The notes under the pieces: model-generated | What the model was told of the DNA's origin: nothing | The model's input: only the letters and a program-made list of their open reading frames with translations | The model's database searches: none | Program-made: the position numbers and the translations under genes | Origin: ECT2AJA-110-A sp035399845 | Lineage (GTDB): Bacteria > Planctomycetota > Phycisphaerae > UBA1845 > UTPLA1 | Assembly: GCA_035399845.1 (NCBI GenBank) | Contig: DAOPJV010000003.1 | Coordinates: 1-64,000, forward strand | Direction of reading: 5' to 3' | Length of the DNA: 64,000 nucleotides | Shown: piece by piece, positions 51,267 through 59,720 of the stretch | Position numbering within the stretch: the stretch's first letter is position 1 | Layout of the letters: each line of letters begins with the position of its first letter

Positions 51267-53663
51267 CTATTCGGCCGCCATGAGCAGCACGAACGGAGCG
51301 ATGTCCGCCGTGTCGATCTCGGCGTCCAGGTTCACGTCGGCGTTCAGGATCGTGCAATCGACATAGGTCGTCGCATACTGCGTCGGCGCCAGCATCGCCG
51401 TCACGAACGCCTGGATGTCCAGACCGTCGATCTTTCCGTCACAGTTCATGTCGCCGGGGACAGGGCCCGTCGTGTAGGCGGCGCCCGCCTGGGCGTTCGT
51501 CTCGGGGAAGGCCTGCGTGATTTCGACGTAGGTTCCGCCGGCGCCCTGGGCCAGGTCGTAGCTGTACATCGGGACGCCATCGGCGCCACGGGTTCCCGCG
51601 ACGTAGACCTTATTGCCGCCGACCGCGAGGGCGTTGGCCGACGCGTTCGACGCCGGCACGCTCGCCGCGACAAACGTGATCGTCCCCGTGTCCGGATCGA
51701 TCGAATAGAGGCCCGTCGGCGAACCGAAGCTCGTGTATCCGTAGAGCAGACCGTCGACCGGGTTGTAGTCGAGCGCGAAGAAGCGATAGGGATCCGTGCC
51801 GACGAGCAGCGTCTTGTCGCATGTCGCCGGATCGATCTCGTAGATGCCCAGCGGACTGGCGTAGTTGAAGTAGCCGTAGAGCTTGCCGCGACCATAGGCC
51901 AGGCCGCTCGGTCCGGCCGTGAACGACGTGCCGAACTCGCACAACGGAATCACGGGGCCCTGGTAGGGCGCGATGAACAGGTTGGGGCGGAAGGTCCCTT
52001 CCTCGGTTCCCGCGACATAGATGGCGCCATCGGGACGGCCCGCCGCGCCTTCGATCGCCACTGTCGTATCAAACGCGTCGGTCCACGTCACGCTCGGGGC
52101 GCCGCTGAGATTCGACGTGCGCACCGGCAGATTCGCCGACGAGTCCGACGTTCCCACGAAGAGCGGTCGCTGCGGATCGAGCTGCGACGCCGAGATGGGC
52201 TCAATGCAGATGTCGTCGTAATAGACCGGCTCGTTGTGCGGCGCGTAGAGGTCGATGTTCATGATCGCGAGTTGGCCGACGCTGATGCCGCCCGTGACGG
52301 GAATCCAGCTTTCCTCCATCAGGAGTTGCCCGTTGTAGTACTCGCGAATCGTGCCGGCCGACGAAATGTTGCCGGGCCAGTCGTTCTCGAAGTCCGCCTC
52401 GATGCGAATCTCCACCCACTGGTCATAGACGATGGGCAGTGTCGTCGTGGCGCCCGCGTCTCGCAGCGCGTCGTACACGTAGTTGCCCGATGGGTTGAAA
52501 TGCAGTTCCACGGGGAAGAAGTAGGGACCGCCGTGCTCGTAGTAGCTGTTCACGACGAAGAAGGACGTGGAGGCGAGGCCCGTCGGGATGTACTGCCAGG
52601 CGACGATTTCCCAGGAGCCGCCCGCAAAGGCGGTCTCAAAGGGATGGACCGCGTCCTTGTTGCCGGCGACGACGATGGAATTCGGCGCCGAGCGCGCCTG
52701 AACCGTGGACACGTACCCGGCGGCGCTCTGCGTGTCGTCCCAGCCCGTCCAGCCGCCGACGTTGTAAAGCTGCTGTCCGTCGGTATAGCTGTCGAAGTTG
52801 TCACACCAGCCGAGGATCTGGTTGGCGTCGCAGGGCGAAGGATAGCAGGTCGTATCGGCGCCCTGGAACTGACCGTAGGCGTCGGCGCAGAGGTACTCCG
52901 CCGTGATGATGCAGCCGCCCCCGGCGAAACAGCAGGCGCCAACGGCCGGCTGCGGGCAGGGATTCTCGGGATCACACGTCGTGTCGGGCCCGGCCCAGAC
53001 ACCGCCGGAAGTCTGATTCACGCAATCGTATTCCGTGTAGTCGCTCTGGCACTCACCACTCTCCTGGCAGCACGCCCCGGTCGGCGGCTGCGGGCACATG
53101 TTCGGCGAGCAGTTCGTTCCTTCGCCGAGGAAGGAGCGGCCGACGAGCGTGCACCAGACTTCGGCGCGAACGACGCACGAACCTGAGTTGGCGTCGCAGC
53201 AGGCGCCGGCGTCGGGACAGTCCGCTTCCGCACAGGTCGTCCCGGCGCCCATCCAGGTCTGGAGGTTACCGGGTGAACACTGCGCTTCCGTGGCTTCGAA
53301 ACAACCGCCCAGCACGCCGTCGCAACAGGCGCCGGTCGGCTGCGGGCAGGGATTCGGATCACACGATGTGGCGTTCCCCTGATAATTGCCCGAGGCCGTG
53401 ACGCAGTCCGCCTCTGTCGCAATCGAGCACAGGCCTGTCTCCGCAAAGCAGCAGGCGCCGACAGGTGTCTCGCACTGCACCACATCGCAGGTGATCCCAT
53501 CGCCGTAGTACACGCCGTTGACCACGTTTTCGCAGTCGCTCTGCGTCTCGATCGAGCACTGCCCCGTGACATTCGAACAACACGCGCCCGTTTGTCCGTA
53601 CGCCGCCTGGCTGGTCATCGCAATCAGCATCACGACGCCGCCTACCACTGACATCCTTTGCAT
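51267..53663 (-). CDS. Secreted protein with six GACC Cys-rich repeats and C-terminal dockerin-like domain
   Basis: 798 residues. Signal peptide MQRMSVVGGVVMLIAMTSQAAYG; AGGAGG before the ATG. Residues ~25-290 are six to seven repeats of about 40 residues with the pattern GACC-x(5-7)-GxC-x(5)-A/T-x-C-x(10)-G-x(3)-TxC-x(4)-CP, six Cys each and presumably disulfide-bonded. Then come a jelly-roll/LamG-like domain (~300-500), an NHL-like propeller stretch (~530-735), and a dockerin-type pair (GDMNCDGKIDGLD, ADVNLDAEIDTAD) at the C-terminus. It lies between rplK and rplA, a place normally free of other genes. Probably a surface protein. Confidence 0.8.
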   Translation of the reverse strand: MQRMSVVGGVVMLIAMTSQAAYGQTGACCSNVTGQCSIETQSDCENVVNGVYYGDGITCDVVQCETPVGACCFAETGLCSIATEADCVTASGNYQGNATSCDPNPCPQPTGACCDGVLGGCFEATEAQCSPGNLQTWMGAGTTCAEADCPDAGACCDANSGSCVVRAEVWCTLVGRSFLGEGTNCSPNMCPQPPTGACCQESGECQSDYTEYDCVNQTSGGVWAGPDTTCDPENPCPQPAVGACCFAGGGCIITAEYLCADAYGQFQGADTTCYPSPCDANQILGWCDNFDSYTDGQQLYNVGGWTGWDDTQSAAGYVSTVQARSAPNSIVVAGNKDAVHPFETAFAGGSWEIVAWQYIPTGLASTSFFVVNSYYEHGGPYFFPVELHFNPSGNYVYDALRDAGATTTLPIVYDQWVEIRIEADFENDWPGNISSAGTIREYYNGQLLMEESWIPVTGGISVGQLAIMNIDLYAPHNEPVYYDDICIEPISASQLDPQRPLFVGTSDSSANLPVRTSNLSGAPSVTWTDAFDTTVAIEGAAGRPDGAIYVAGTEEGTFRPNLFIAPYQGPVIPLCEFGTSFTAGPSGLAYGRGKLYGYFNYASPLGIYEIDPATCDKTLLVGTDPYRFFALDYNPVDGLLYGYTSFGSPTGLYSIDPDTGTITFVAASVPASNASANALAVGGNKVYVAGTRGADGVPMYSYDLAQGAGGTYVEITQAFPETNAQAGAAYTTGPVPGDMNCDGKIDGLDIQAFVTAMLAPTQYATTYVDCTILNADVNLDAEIDTADIAPFVLLMAAE

Positions 53664-53833
53664 GTTCAGGACCTCCTCGTCTGTCCAGTCCGCGAACGGT
53701 GTCGACGCCGCAATCGTGCGGCAGTCACACGTTCAAAATCCACGAGGCGTCTTGGGGAAGTGAAGATGGGCGTCCCCTCGCCGCTTGCCGTATGTCCCCC
53801 GCCTCAGTTACGAAACTACCGATCCGGCTTCAA

Positions 53834-53872
53834 TTTTGCAATGAAATCTGTCATGAAATTTGCAATTGCAAA
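53834..53872. promoter_or_regulatory. AT-rich operator-like site with TTGCAA repeats
   Basis: A perfect 14-bp palindrome TTTGCAATTGCAAA (53859-53872) with a half-site TTTTGCAAT at 53834-53842, in a strikingly AT-rich stretch between divergent genes (53663 minus, 53904 plus). A weak promoter (TTGCAA 53866-53871, 18 bases, TATCAA 53890-53895) overlaps the palindrome and would start near 53902, next to the possible GTG start at 53904. Confidence 0.5.
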
Positions 53873-53903
53873 CCTAAGTACCCAAGAAATATCAACATAG
53901 GAC

Positions 53904-55184
53904 GTGATTAATCTTGAATCCATGCATAGACGCATACAGAATATGGGGATGGCGAGTCAAACCGAACAGCCCAGCAGTCTGGCGGACGCTGTGGATTGCA
54001 TCCGACAAATGCGTTCCACCCTCGCGGCCGTCATCACGGGCATCCCCGACTTTCGGTTCAAACGACCCAACGACCTCTCCACGAAGCTCGGTCTCGATCC
54101 GAAGCTCGCATGGAACATCGGTCGTTGCATCGAGGAGACCGATCCGTTCGCGGCGGCCCAGTTCCTTCCCGGCCCGAAGGGTGTCAAAAAGCTGCTCGAA
54201 GCGGCGATCCGACATCACACGCCGGTCGACCTGGCGAACGCCGCCCGCGTTGCGTCAGATCGCTTCAACGAGATCGTTCGACATCAGGCGGGGACGCGCC
54301 GGAATTTCAACATCCTGATGGCGGGCAATTCGAAGACGGTGCGTCCCAGCGCCGACATCGAACATCGCCGTCGGGCGTTCGAGGGCGCCAGCTACATCTT
54401 CGGCGTTCATGCGCAGACGATCTTTCGATCCTGTCTCGCCATGCCATCGGACGACCCGGAACGCTGGGACTTTGCGACCCTCCGCGGCATCGTCGACTTT
54501 TGTCGGCTCCGACCCAACGTCGCCTGGCGCATCACGCGCCCCGTCTCGGTGGACGCCGATCGCACTTACCATCATGACGTGCCGCGTGAGGCCATCGACG
54601 CCAATGCGACGACCGACGAGAACGCCCTCCCCCTGATGCTGGACTACTGCACGCATCCGGTGCCGAAGTTTCGGACAGTGCGCGGCGCCTACGGTCACAT
54701 CGAGTACGAATTCGTCTCCGACTCCGTCGGCATCGATTCCCGGATCACCTGCATCACGGGGGAGATGCTTCGACGCTTCGAGCCACGTTATCGTAACGAC
54801 GTCTATGACGACTTCTGTCTCTCCTTCCCGATTCGCACACCTGCGGCGTGCCTCGTCTTCGACGTGATCGTGCATCGCGATCTGTTTGCGCCGACGGCCC
54901 CGCTCCGTGGCGAGCTCTACAACGATCTCTTCGCGGGCGGCCCCGGCTTCTACTACGAGGCGTCCGATCGGCTGCCGCTGCATGAATCCGTCGAGTATCT
55001 CGGGGCGGGACCGGACGTGGCCGTCACGCCCGACATCCCGGGCTACTACGAGATGCTGCAGATGACGCTGGATCGCTGCGACTGTCGGCGGGAGGACTAC
55101 GACATCCATCGCATCCGAATCGAATATCCGCCGATCGCGACGCGGCTGCTCATCCGCCGTCCCTATCCGCTTCGAGGCGAATAG
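53904..55184 (+). CDS. Unrecognised family protein, member 2 (LPG-HRD family)
   Basis: Up to 426 residues (GTG 53904; ATGs at 53922, 53943 and 53949 are alternatives, none with a strong ribosome binding site). The N-terminal helical domain resembles a helix-turn-helix arrangement (DLSTKLGLDPKLAWNIGRCI) followed by FLPGPKGVKKLLEAA. The middle is Arg/His-rich, and the C-terminal beta-rich domain has LVFDVIVHRDLF and ends with RIEYPPIATRLLIRRPYPL. It is a distant paralogue of the protein at 39880-41172. No export signal. The N-terminal half could bind DNA and the C-terminal half could sense a ligand, but this is conjecture. Confidence 0.6.
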   Translation: MINLESMHRRIQNMGMASQTEQPSSLADAVDCIRQMRSTLAAVITGIPDFRFKRPNDLSTKLGLDPKLAWNIGRCIEETDPFAAAQFLPGPKGVKKLLEAAIRHHTPVDLANAARVASDRFNEIVRHQAGTRRNFNILMAGNSKTVRPSADIEHRRRAFEGASYIFGVHAQTIFRSCLAMPSDDPERWDFATLRGIVDFCRLRPNVAWRITRPVSVDADRTYHHDVPREAIDANATTDENALPLMLDYCTHPVPKFRTVRGAYGHIEYEFVSDSVGIDSRITCITGEMLRRFEPRYRNDVYDDFCLSFPIRTPAACLVFDVIVHRDLFAPTAPLRGELYNDLFAGGPGFYYEASDRLPLHESVEYLGAGPDVAVTPDIPGYYEMLQMTLDRCDCRREDYDIHRIRIEYPPIATRLLIRRPYPLRGE

Positions 55185-55217
55185 CGGGCGCACGCGACAT
55201 CGCGAACGTCACTGACA

Positions 55218-55253
55218 CAAAAAAAGGACGCCGATCCGCAGATCGGCGTCCTT
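55218..55253. terminator. Bidirectional terminator between rplK and the convergent gene
   Basis: A perfect 13-bp stem (55224-55236 with 55241-55253, AAGGACGCCGATC and its complement) around a CGCA loop. Seven or more A residues on the left give a U tract on the minus-strand rplK transcript. On the plus strand the stem ends in CTT and serves the converging gene less strongly. Its presence ends the rplK transcript before rplA. Confidence 0.9.
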
Positions 55254-55305
55254 CAGTCCTTCATGCGATGTCTGCGGCGCCGGTTGGGCGGCCGGAGAGC
55301 GTGGA

Positions 55306-55740
55306 TCAGTCCGCCACTTCCAGGCCCATGTTGCGGGCCGTGCCGGCGATGATCCGGCACGCGGCGTCAATGTCGCCGTGGCAGTTAAGATCCTTCATCT
55401 TCAGGTTGGCGATCTCTTCGAGATCCTTCCGCGTGACGGTCCCGACCTTGTCGCGGTTCGGCACACCCGAGCCCTTGTCGATCTTCGCCGCCTTCTTGAG
55501 GAGGGCGCCGGCCGGCGGGCTCTTGATGATGAAGTCGAACGTGCGATCCGCGTACACGCTGACGACGGCGGCGACGGGCATACCGTTCATGTCCTTCGTG
55601 CGTTCGTTGAACTGCTGCACGAACTGACCCGGGTTGACGCCGTACTGACCGCACGCCGGACCGATGGGCGGCGCGGGCGTCGCCTGTCCGCCGGGGCCCT
55701 GAACCTTGAATACCGCTGTTGGGGTTTTCTTTTTCGCCAC
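55306..55740 (-). CDS. rplK: 50S ribosomal protein L11
   Basis: 144 residues, normal L11 length. The N-terminal domain is marked by PAPPIGPACGQYGVNPGQFVQ and the C-terminal rRNA-binding domain by LLKKAAKIDKGSGVPNRDKVG and a final RNMGLEV. L11 binds the GTPase-associated centre of 23S rRNA beside L10 and L7/L12. It is followed by a terminator and an unrelated convergent gene, not by rplA as in most bacteria. A ribosome binding site (AAAAGGCGACGAG) precedes the ATG. Confidence 0.97.
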   Translation of the reverse strand: MAKKKTPTAVFKVQGPGGQATPAPPIGPACGQYGVNPGQFVQQFNERTKDMNGMPVAAVVSVYADRTFDFIIKSPPAGALLKKAAKIDKGSGVPNRDKVGTVTRKDLEEIANLKMKDLNCHGDIDAACRIIAGTARNMGLEVAD

Positions 55741-55759
55741 GTCTCGTCGCCTTTTTTAT

Positions 55760-55978
55760 TCAACCGTCGTCGCGACCGCGCAATCCATCATTCGCATCGG
55801 ACGCCAATTCAACCAGTCGCCTGTTCACATCGATCGGCGTCATTCGCCCATCGATCATCAAAATCACTCGAACCTGTTCGCGATTCGCCAGGACCTCGTG
55901 GCTCCGCCAACCATGTCCTGAAAAGGGCCGTCCGTGACGCGGATCAAATCGCCGCTATCCAAATGCTGCGCCGCCGGA
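55760..55978 (-). pseudogene. Frameshifted second NusG KOW-domain fragment
   Basis: Immediately after the nusG stop, one frame reads SGDLIRVTDGPFQDMVGG (to about 55903). After a one-base shift at 55901-55902 another frame continues HEVLANREQVRVILMIDG and RMTPIDVNRRLVEL to a TGA at 55760-55762. This aligns along its length with the KOW domain of the intact NusG next to it (GDAIKVKEGPFENFEGE, then QVRVIVSIFGRPTPIELEYW). The fragment therefore looks like a duplicated C-terminal domain broken by at least one frameshift; its upstream end is also out of frame with nusG. A sequencing indel is an alternative explanation. Confidence 0.75.
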
Positions 55979-56668
55979 TCACTCTTCCTCGGCCGTCAGC
56001 TCAACCTGCCAGTATTCCAGCTCGATGGGCGTGGGTCGTCCGAAGATCGACACGATCACGCGAACCTGTCCCTTGTCGGGGAAGACTTCGTCGATCTCGC
56101 CCTCGAAGTTCTCGAACGGTCCTTCCTTGACCTTGATGGCGTCGCCCTTCTTCATGCCGGACATGCCGCTGAGGGTCGGCTGTTCCGACGCCTTTTCGAC
56201 GACCGCCAGCATCTTCTCGACGTCGTGCGTCTTCATCGGCGTCGGCTTTCCGTCCGATCCGATGAAATCCCCGACGCTCATGGTTTCCTTTATCATGAAC
56301 CAGATGTCCTCGGGGATGCTGCCGTCATCCTCGACGGCCATTTCCACGAAGACATATCCGGGGTAGAGCTTCTTGTCATAGACCTTCGCGACGCCGCCCC
56401 GCATGCGCTTCTCGCGCTGCGTCGGCACCAGGATCCGGCCGATGCGCTCGGTGAGACCTTCGATCTCCACTTTCCGCACCAGCGACGTACAGACCTGGTC
56501 CTCGCGATTGCTGGCGACGCGCAGCACGTACCACTGCATACCCGGGCGAACCAGCGGATCACCCGCCTTGATTCCGCCCGCCTTTGATTCCGCCGCGGAA
56601 TCGGCGCCCGTCGCCACCTGCGACGCGTCCTGCCCGCCGTTCTCCGTTTGGTTCAGATCATCAGCCAC
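55979..56668 (-). CDS. nusG: Transcription termination/antitermination factor NusG
   Basis: 229 residues, longer than the ~180 of E. coli because of an acidic 40-residue N-terminal extension and small inserts. NGN domain: MQWYVLRVASNREDQV, LVPTQREKRMRGG, YPGYVFVEM. KOW domain: KKGDAIKVKEGPFENFEGE and FGRPTPIELEYWQVEL. NusG binds RNA polymerase and, through its KOW domain, Rho or ribosomal protein S10. It lies between secE and rplK in the conserved order, with a second, broken KOW segment downstream. Confidence 0.96.
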   Translation of the reverse strand: MADDLNQTENGGQDASQVATGADSAAESKAGGIKAGDPLVRPGMQWYVLRVASNREDQVCTSLVRKVEIEGLTERIGRILVPTQREKRMRGGVAKVYDKKLYPGYVFVEMAVEDDGSIPEDIWFMIKETMSVGDFIGSDGKPTPMKTHDVEKMLAVVEKASEQPTLSGMSGMKKGDAIKVKEGPFENFEGEIDEVFPDKGQVRVIVSIFGRPTPIELEYWQVELTAEEE

Positions 56669-56700
56669 GGAATTCGCTCCATCCCAGTGCGCCGCTCGCC

Positions 56701-57300
56701 TCAGCCCGCGCCGCCGAACAACACGTCGAGCAGGCTCTTGCTGCCCTTGAGCACGCCCATCGACGTGAACAGGATCATGAAGAGCACGTCCACGACGAAC
56801 AGCAGCACCGACATGCCGATCAGCACGAAGATCACGACCTTGGTCGATCCGATGATCTCCTTCCGGCTCGTCCAGTTGACCTTCTTCATTTCGCCTTCCG
56901 TGGCGATCAGAAAGTCATTCACTTTCGGGCTTCGTCCCAGCAGGCGATATCCCACGTATCCGAAGATCGCGAGGACCGCCACGGCGGCGCCAACCTGGAC
57001 CATCAACGTCGTCGAACCCGTCTGGCCGACGACGGACAACTTCTCCCAGAGGAAGGCGATGAACCAGACCACCAGCGCGCCGAAACCGATCGCCGTCCAC
57101 ATCCGAGTGTAGTAACCCTGGCCCGGCTTGTAGAACCCACCGGCGATGCCCGCGCCATCGGCATTGCGCGTTCCGGCGGGACCGCCCGCGGTCTGTCCAC
57201 GATCGCCATTGCCCGGTCGATTTGCCACTCGATTCTCCCGCTCGGCCACGGCCGATCCTGCGCCGTGTCCGTCCGAGCCAGCCTGGTCTTTATTGGCCAT
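56701..57300 (-). CDS. secE: Preprotein translocase subunit SecE, extended form
   Basis: 199 residues from ATG 57300; upstream in-frame codons run through the tRNA-Trp gene and are not used. The C-terminal 70 residues carry the SecE signature (EMKKVNWTSRKEIIGSTKVVIFVL) and the essential membrane helix. Two more membrane helices (about residues 66-86 and 97-118) and a Gly/Asn/Arg-rich soluble N-terminus precede it, making it much longer than the usual single-helix SecE but similar in plan to three-helix forms. SecE clamps SecY in the export channel. It lies 32 bases before nusG. Confidence 0.92.
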   Translation of the reverse strand: MANKDQAGSDGHGAGSAVAERENRVANRPGNGDRGQTAGGPAGTRNADGAGIAGGFYKPGQGYYTRMWTAIGFGALVVWFIAFLWEKLSVVGQTGSTTLMVQVGAAVAVLAIFGYVGYRLLGRSPKVNDFLIATEGEMKKVNWTSRKEIIGSTKVVIFVLIGMSVLLFVVDVLFMILFTSMGVLKGSKSLLDVLFGGAG

Positions 57301-57360
57301 GAATAAGGATCCTTCGTTTCGATCGGCGATACCCGCCGACGCTTCCCGGCGGGACCATTC

Positions 57361-57433
57361 ACAGGAGCGGAGGGACTCGAACCCCCAACCGCCGGTTTTG
57401 GAAACCGGTGCTCTGCCAGTTGAGCTACGCTCC
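57361..57433 (-). tRNA. tRNA-Trp (CCA)
   Basis: A full cloverleaf on the minus strand: acceptor stem AGGAGCG with CGCTCCT, D-loop AGCTCAACTGGCAGAGC, anticodon stem CCGGT/ACCGG with loop TTCCAAA (anticodon CCA), and T arm with GGTTCGAGTCC. It sits between rpmG and secE, the standard location in many bacteria. CCA is not encoded. Confidence 0.96.
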
Positions 57434-57552
57434 TTCGTCAGCGCCGAGCCCCGGCTTCGCGATGCGCCATCCACGGGTCGGCCATCCATGCCGACGGCGA
57501 CACTGGTGGTTGGCGCGTCGCCGACGCGACTCGCCGCCTATGCGCGAGACGC

Positions 57553-57729
57553 CTACTTGCGCTTGATCTTGTGCATCGTGTGTCGGCGCTCAGTCTTGCA
57601 GAACTTTTTGAGCCCTTCCTTGAGCCCTTCCGGTACGCCGGCCTTCGTGTTGATATTCGTGCGATAATTCAGGCCGTCGCATTCCTTGCACTGAAGCCAG
57701 ACATTCTCGCGCTTACTTGCCTTCGCCAT
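57553..57729 (-). CDS. rpmG: 50S ribosomal protein L33
   Basis: 58 residues from ATG 57729 (MAKASKRENVWLQCKECDGL). L33 hallmarks are NYRTNINTKAGVP and a C-terminal KKFCKTERRHTMHKIKRK. The first zinc knuckle CKEC is intact, but the second keeps only one Cys (FCKTE where C+ forms have CPxC), so zinc binding may be altered. It lies between tuf and tRNA-Trp in the standard order. Confidence 0.93.
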   Translation of the reverse strand: MAKASKRENVWLQCKECDGLNYRTNINTKAGVPEGLKEGLKKFCKTERRHTMHKIKRK

Positions 57730-57898
57730 TTCTCTGACCTCGCTACCGAGACCGACATTCAAGACTGCCGGCCCGGCCGCCAGACGCGACCAGGCCGACA
57801 GGCGATTTTCCCATCATGCGGCGCCGATACACTCGGCGCCGTCTGCCCCGATCCGGCCGGCGTTCACCGACACGGACCGCGACGAGGCATCGAACAGC

Positions 57899-59107
<1,209 letters not shown>

Positions 59108-59390
59108 TCCAGCGATTCCTCCGCGAACCTGTGGTCGCTACGTCTTAGGGCGCCTTTTCGCGCACGAGTCGCACGGTATCGTCTGCAAACCGAAAACCGC
59201 CGACGCGCAACAATTCCCGTTTGAAGCGGCCGTCCGCCTCCAACCAATTACCAACTACCTGGACCGTATGATCGTCGGGCCTGTACGCCCGAACAACCTC
59301 GCAGGACAACCACTGCCCTGCAACCTGCATGCGGTCAGAATTCAACAATTTCACGCGCCGATTCAATCGACGGCGTCACTGTTGATTCAA
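59108..59390 (-). other. Leader region between tRNA-Thr and tuf
   Basis: About 280 bases, less GC-rich than the genes, presumably transcribed as a spacer between tRNA-Thr and tuf and processed after tRNA cleavage. A 73-codon open frame (59145-59366) with atypical codon use and no clear ribosome binding site is not accepted as a gene. No terminator was seen, consistent with read-through into tuf. Confidence 0.45.
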
Positions 59391-59463
<73 letters not shown>

Positions 59464-59565
59464 GCGAATGTCGCCTGCGGGGTCATGGGTTCGCGATTTC
59501 CGGGGGAAATCGCACGCCCGACGGGCCGCGCGCAAGCCGCGCCCGTTTCGCAAAATAGACCCGCC

Positions 59566-59593
59566 AGTATATGCGTCCTCCACACGCCGTCAA
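59566..59593 (-). promoter_or_regulatory. Strong sigma-70 promoter for tRNA-Thr/tuf cluster
   Basis: Minus strand TTGACG (59588-59593), 16 bases, TATACT (59566-59571), both five of six to consensus, about 100 bases upstream of the tRNA-Thr 5' end. A single perfect DnaA-box 9-mer (TTATCCACA, 59631-59639) lies just upstream. Confidence 0.65.
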
Positions 59594-59720
59594 ACGGTGC
59601 GCAGAACGGAAAAATATACCGTTACGGACGTTATCCACAAGGGGCGGCGCCCTGTCGATTCCGCGAAATCTCCGCCGCCGGCCTTCGCCCCCACCGCCAG
59701 CATGCAGCCCCAACCTCCGT

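Noticed and set aside
57301..57489. Extended SecE start at 57489
   Set aside because: The extension would be translated across the tRNA-Trp gene; the ATG at 57300 begins a normal product.
59145..59366. 73-codon minus-strand open frame between tRNA-Thr and tuf
   Set aside because: Third-position GC is much lower than in real genes of the window and no clear ribosome binding site exists; most likely transcribed spacer.
59631..59639. Perfect DnaA box TTATCCACA (and a near match at 1353-1361) as a replication origin signal
   Set aside because: Each stands alone, without clustered boxes, an AT-rich unwinding stretch or dnaA/dnaN/gidA neighbours.
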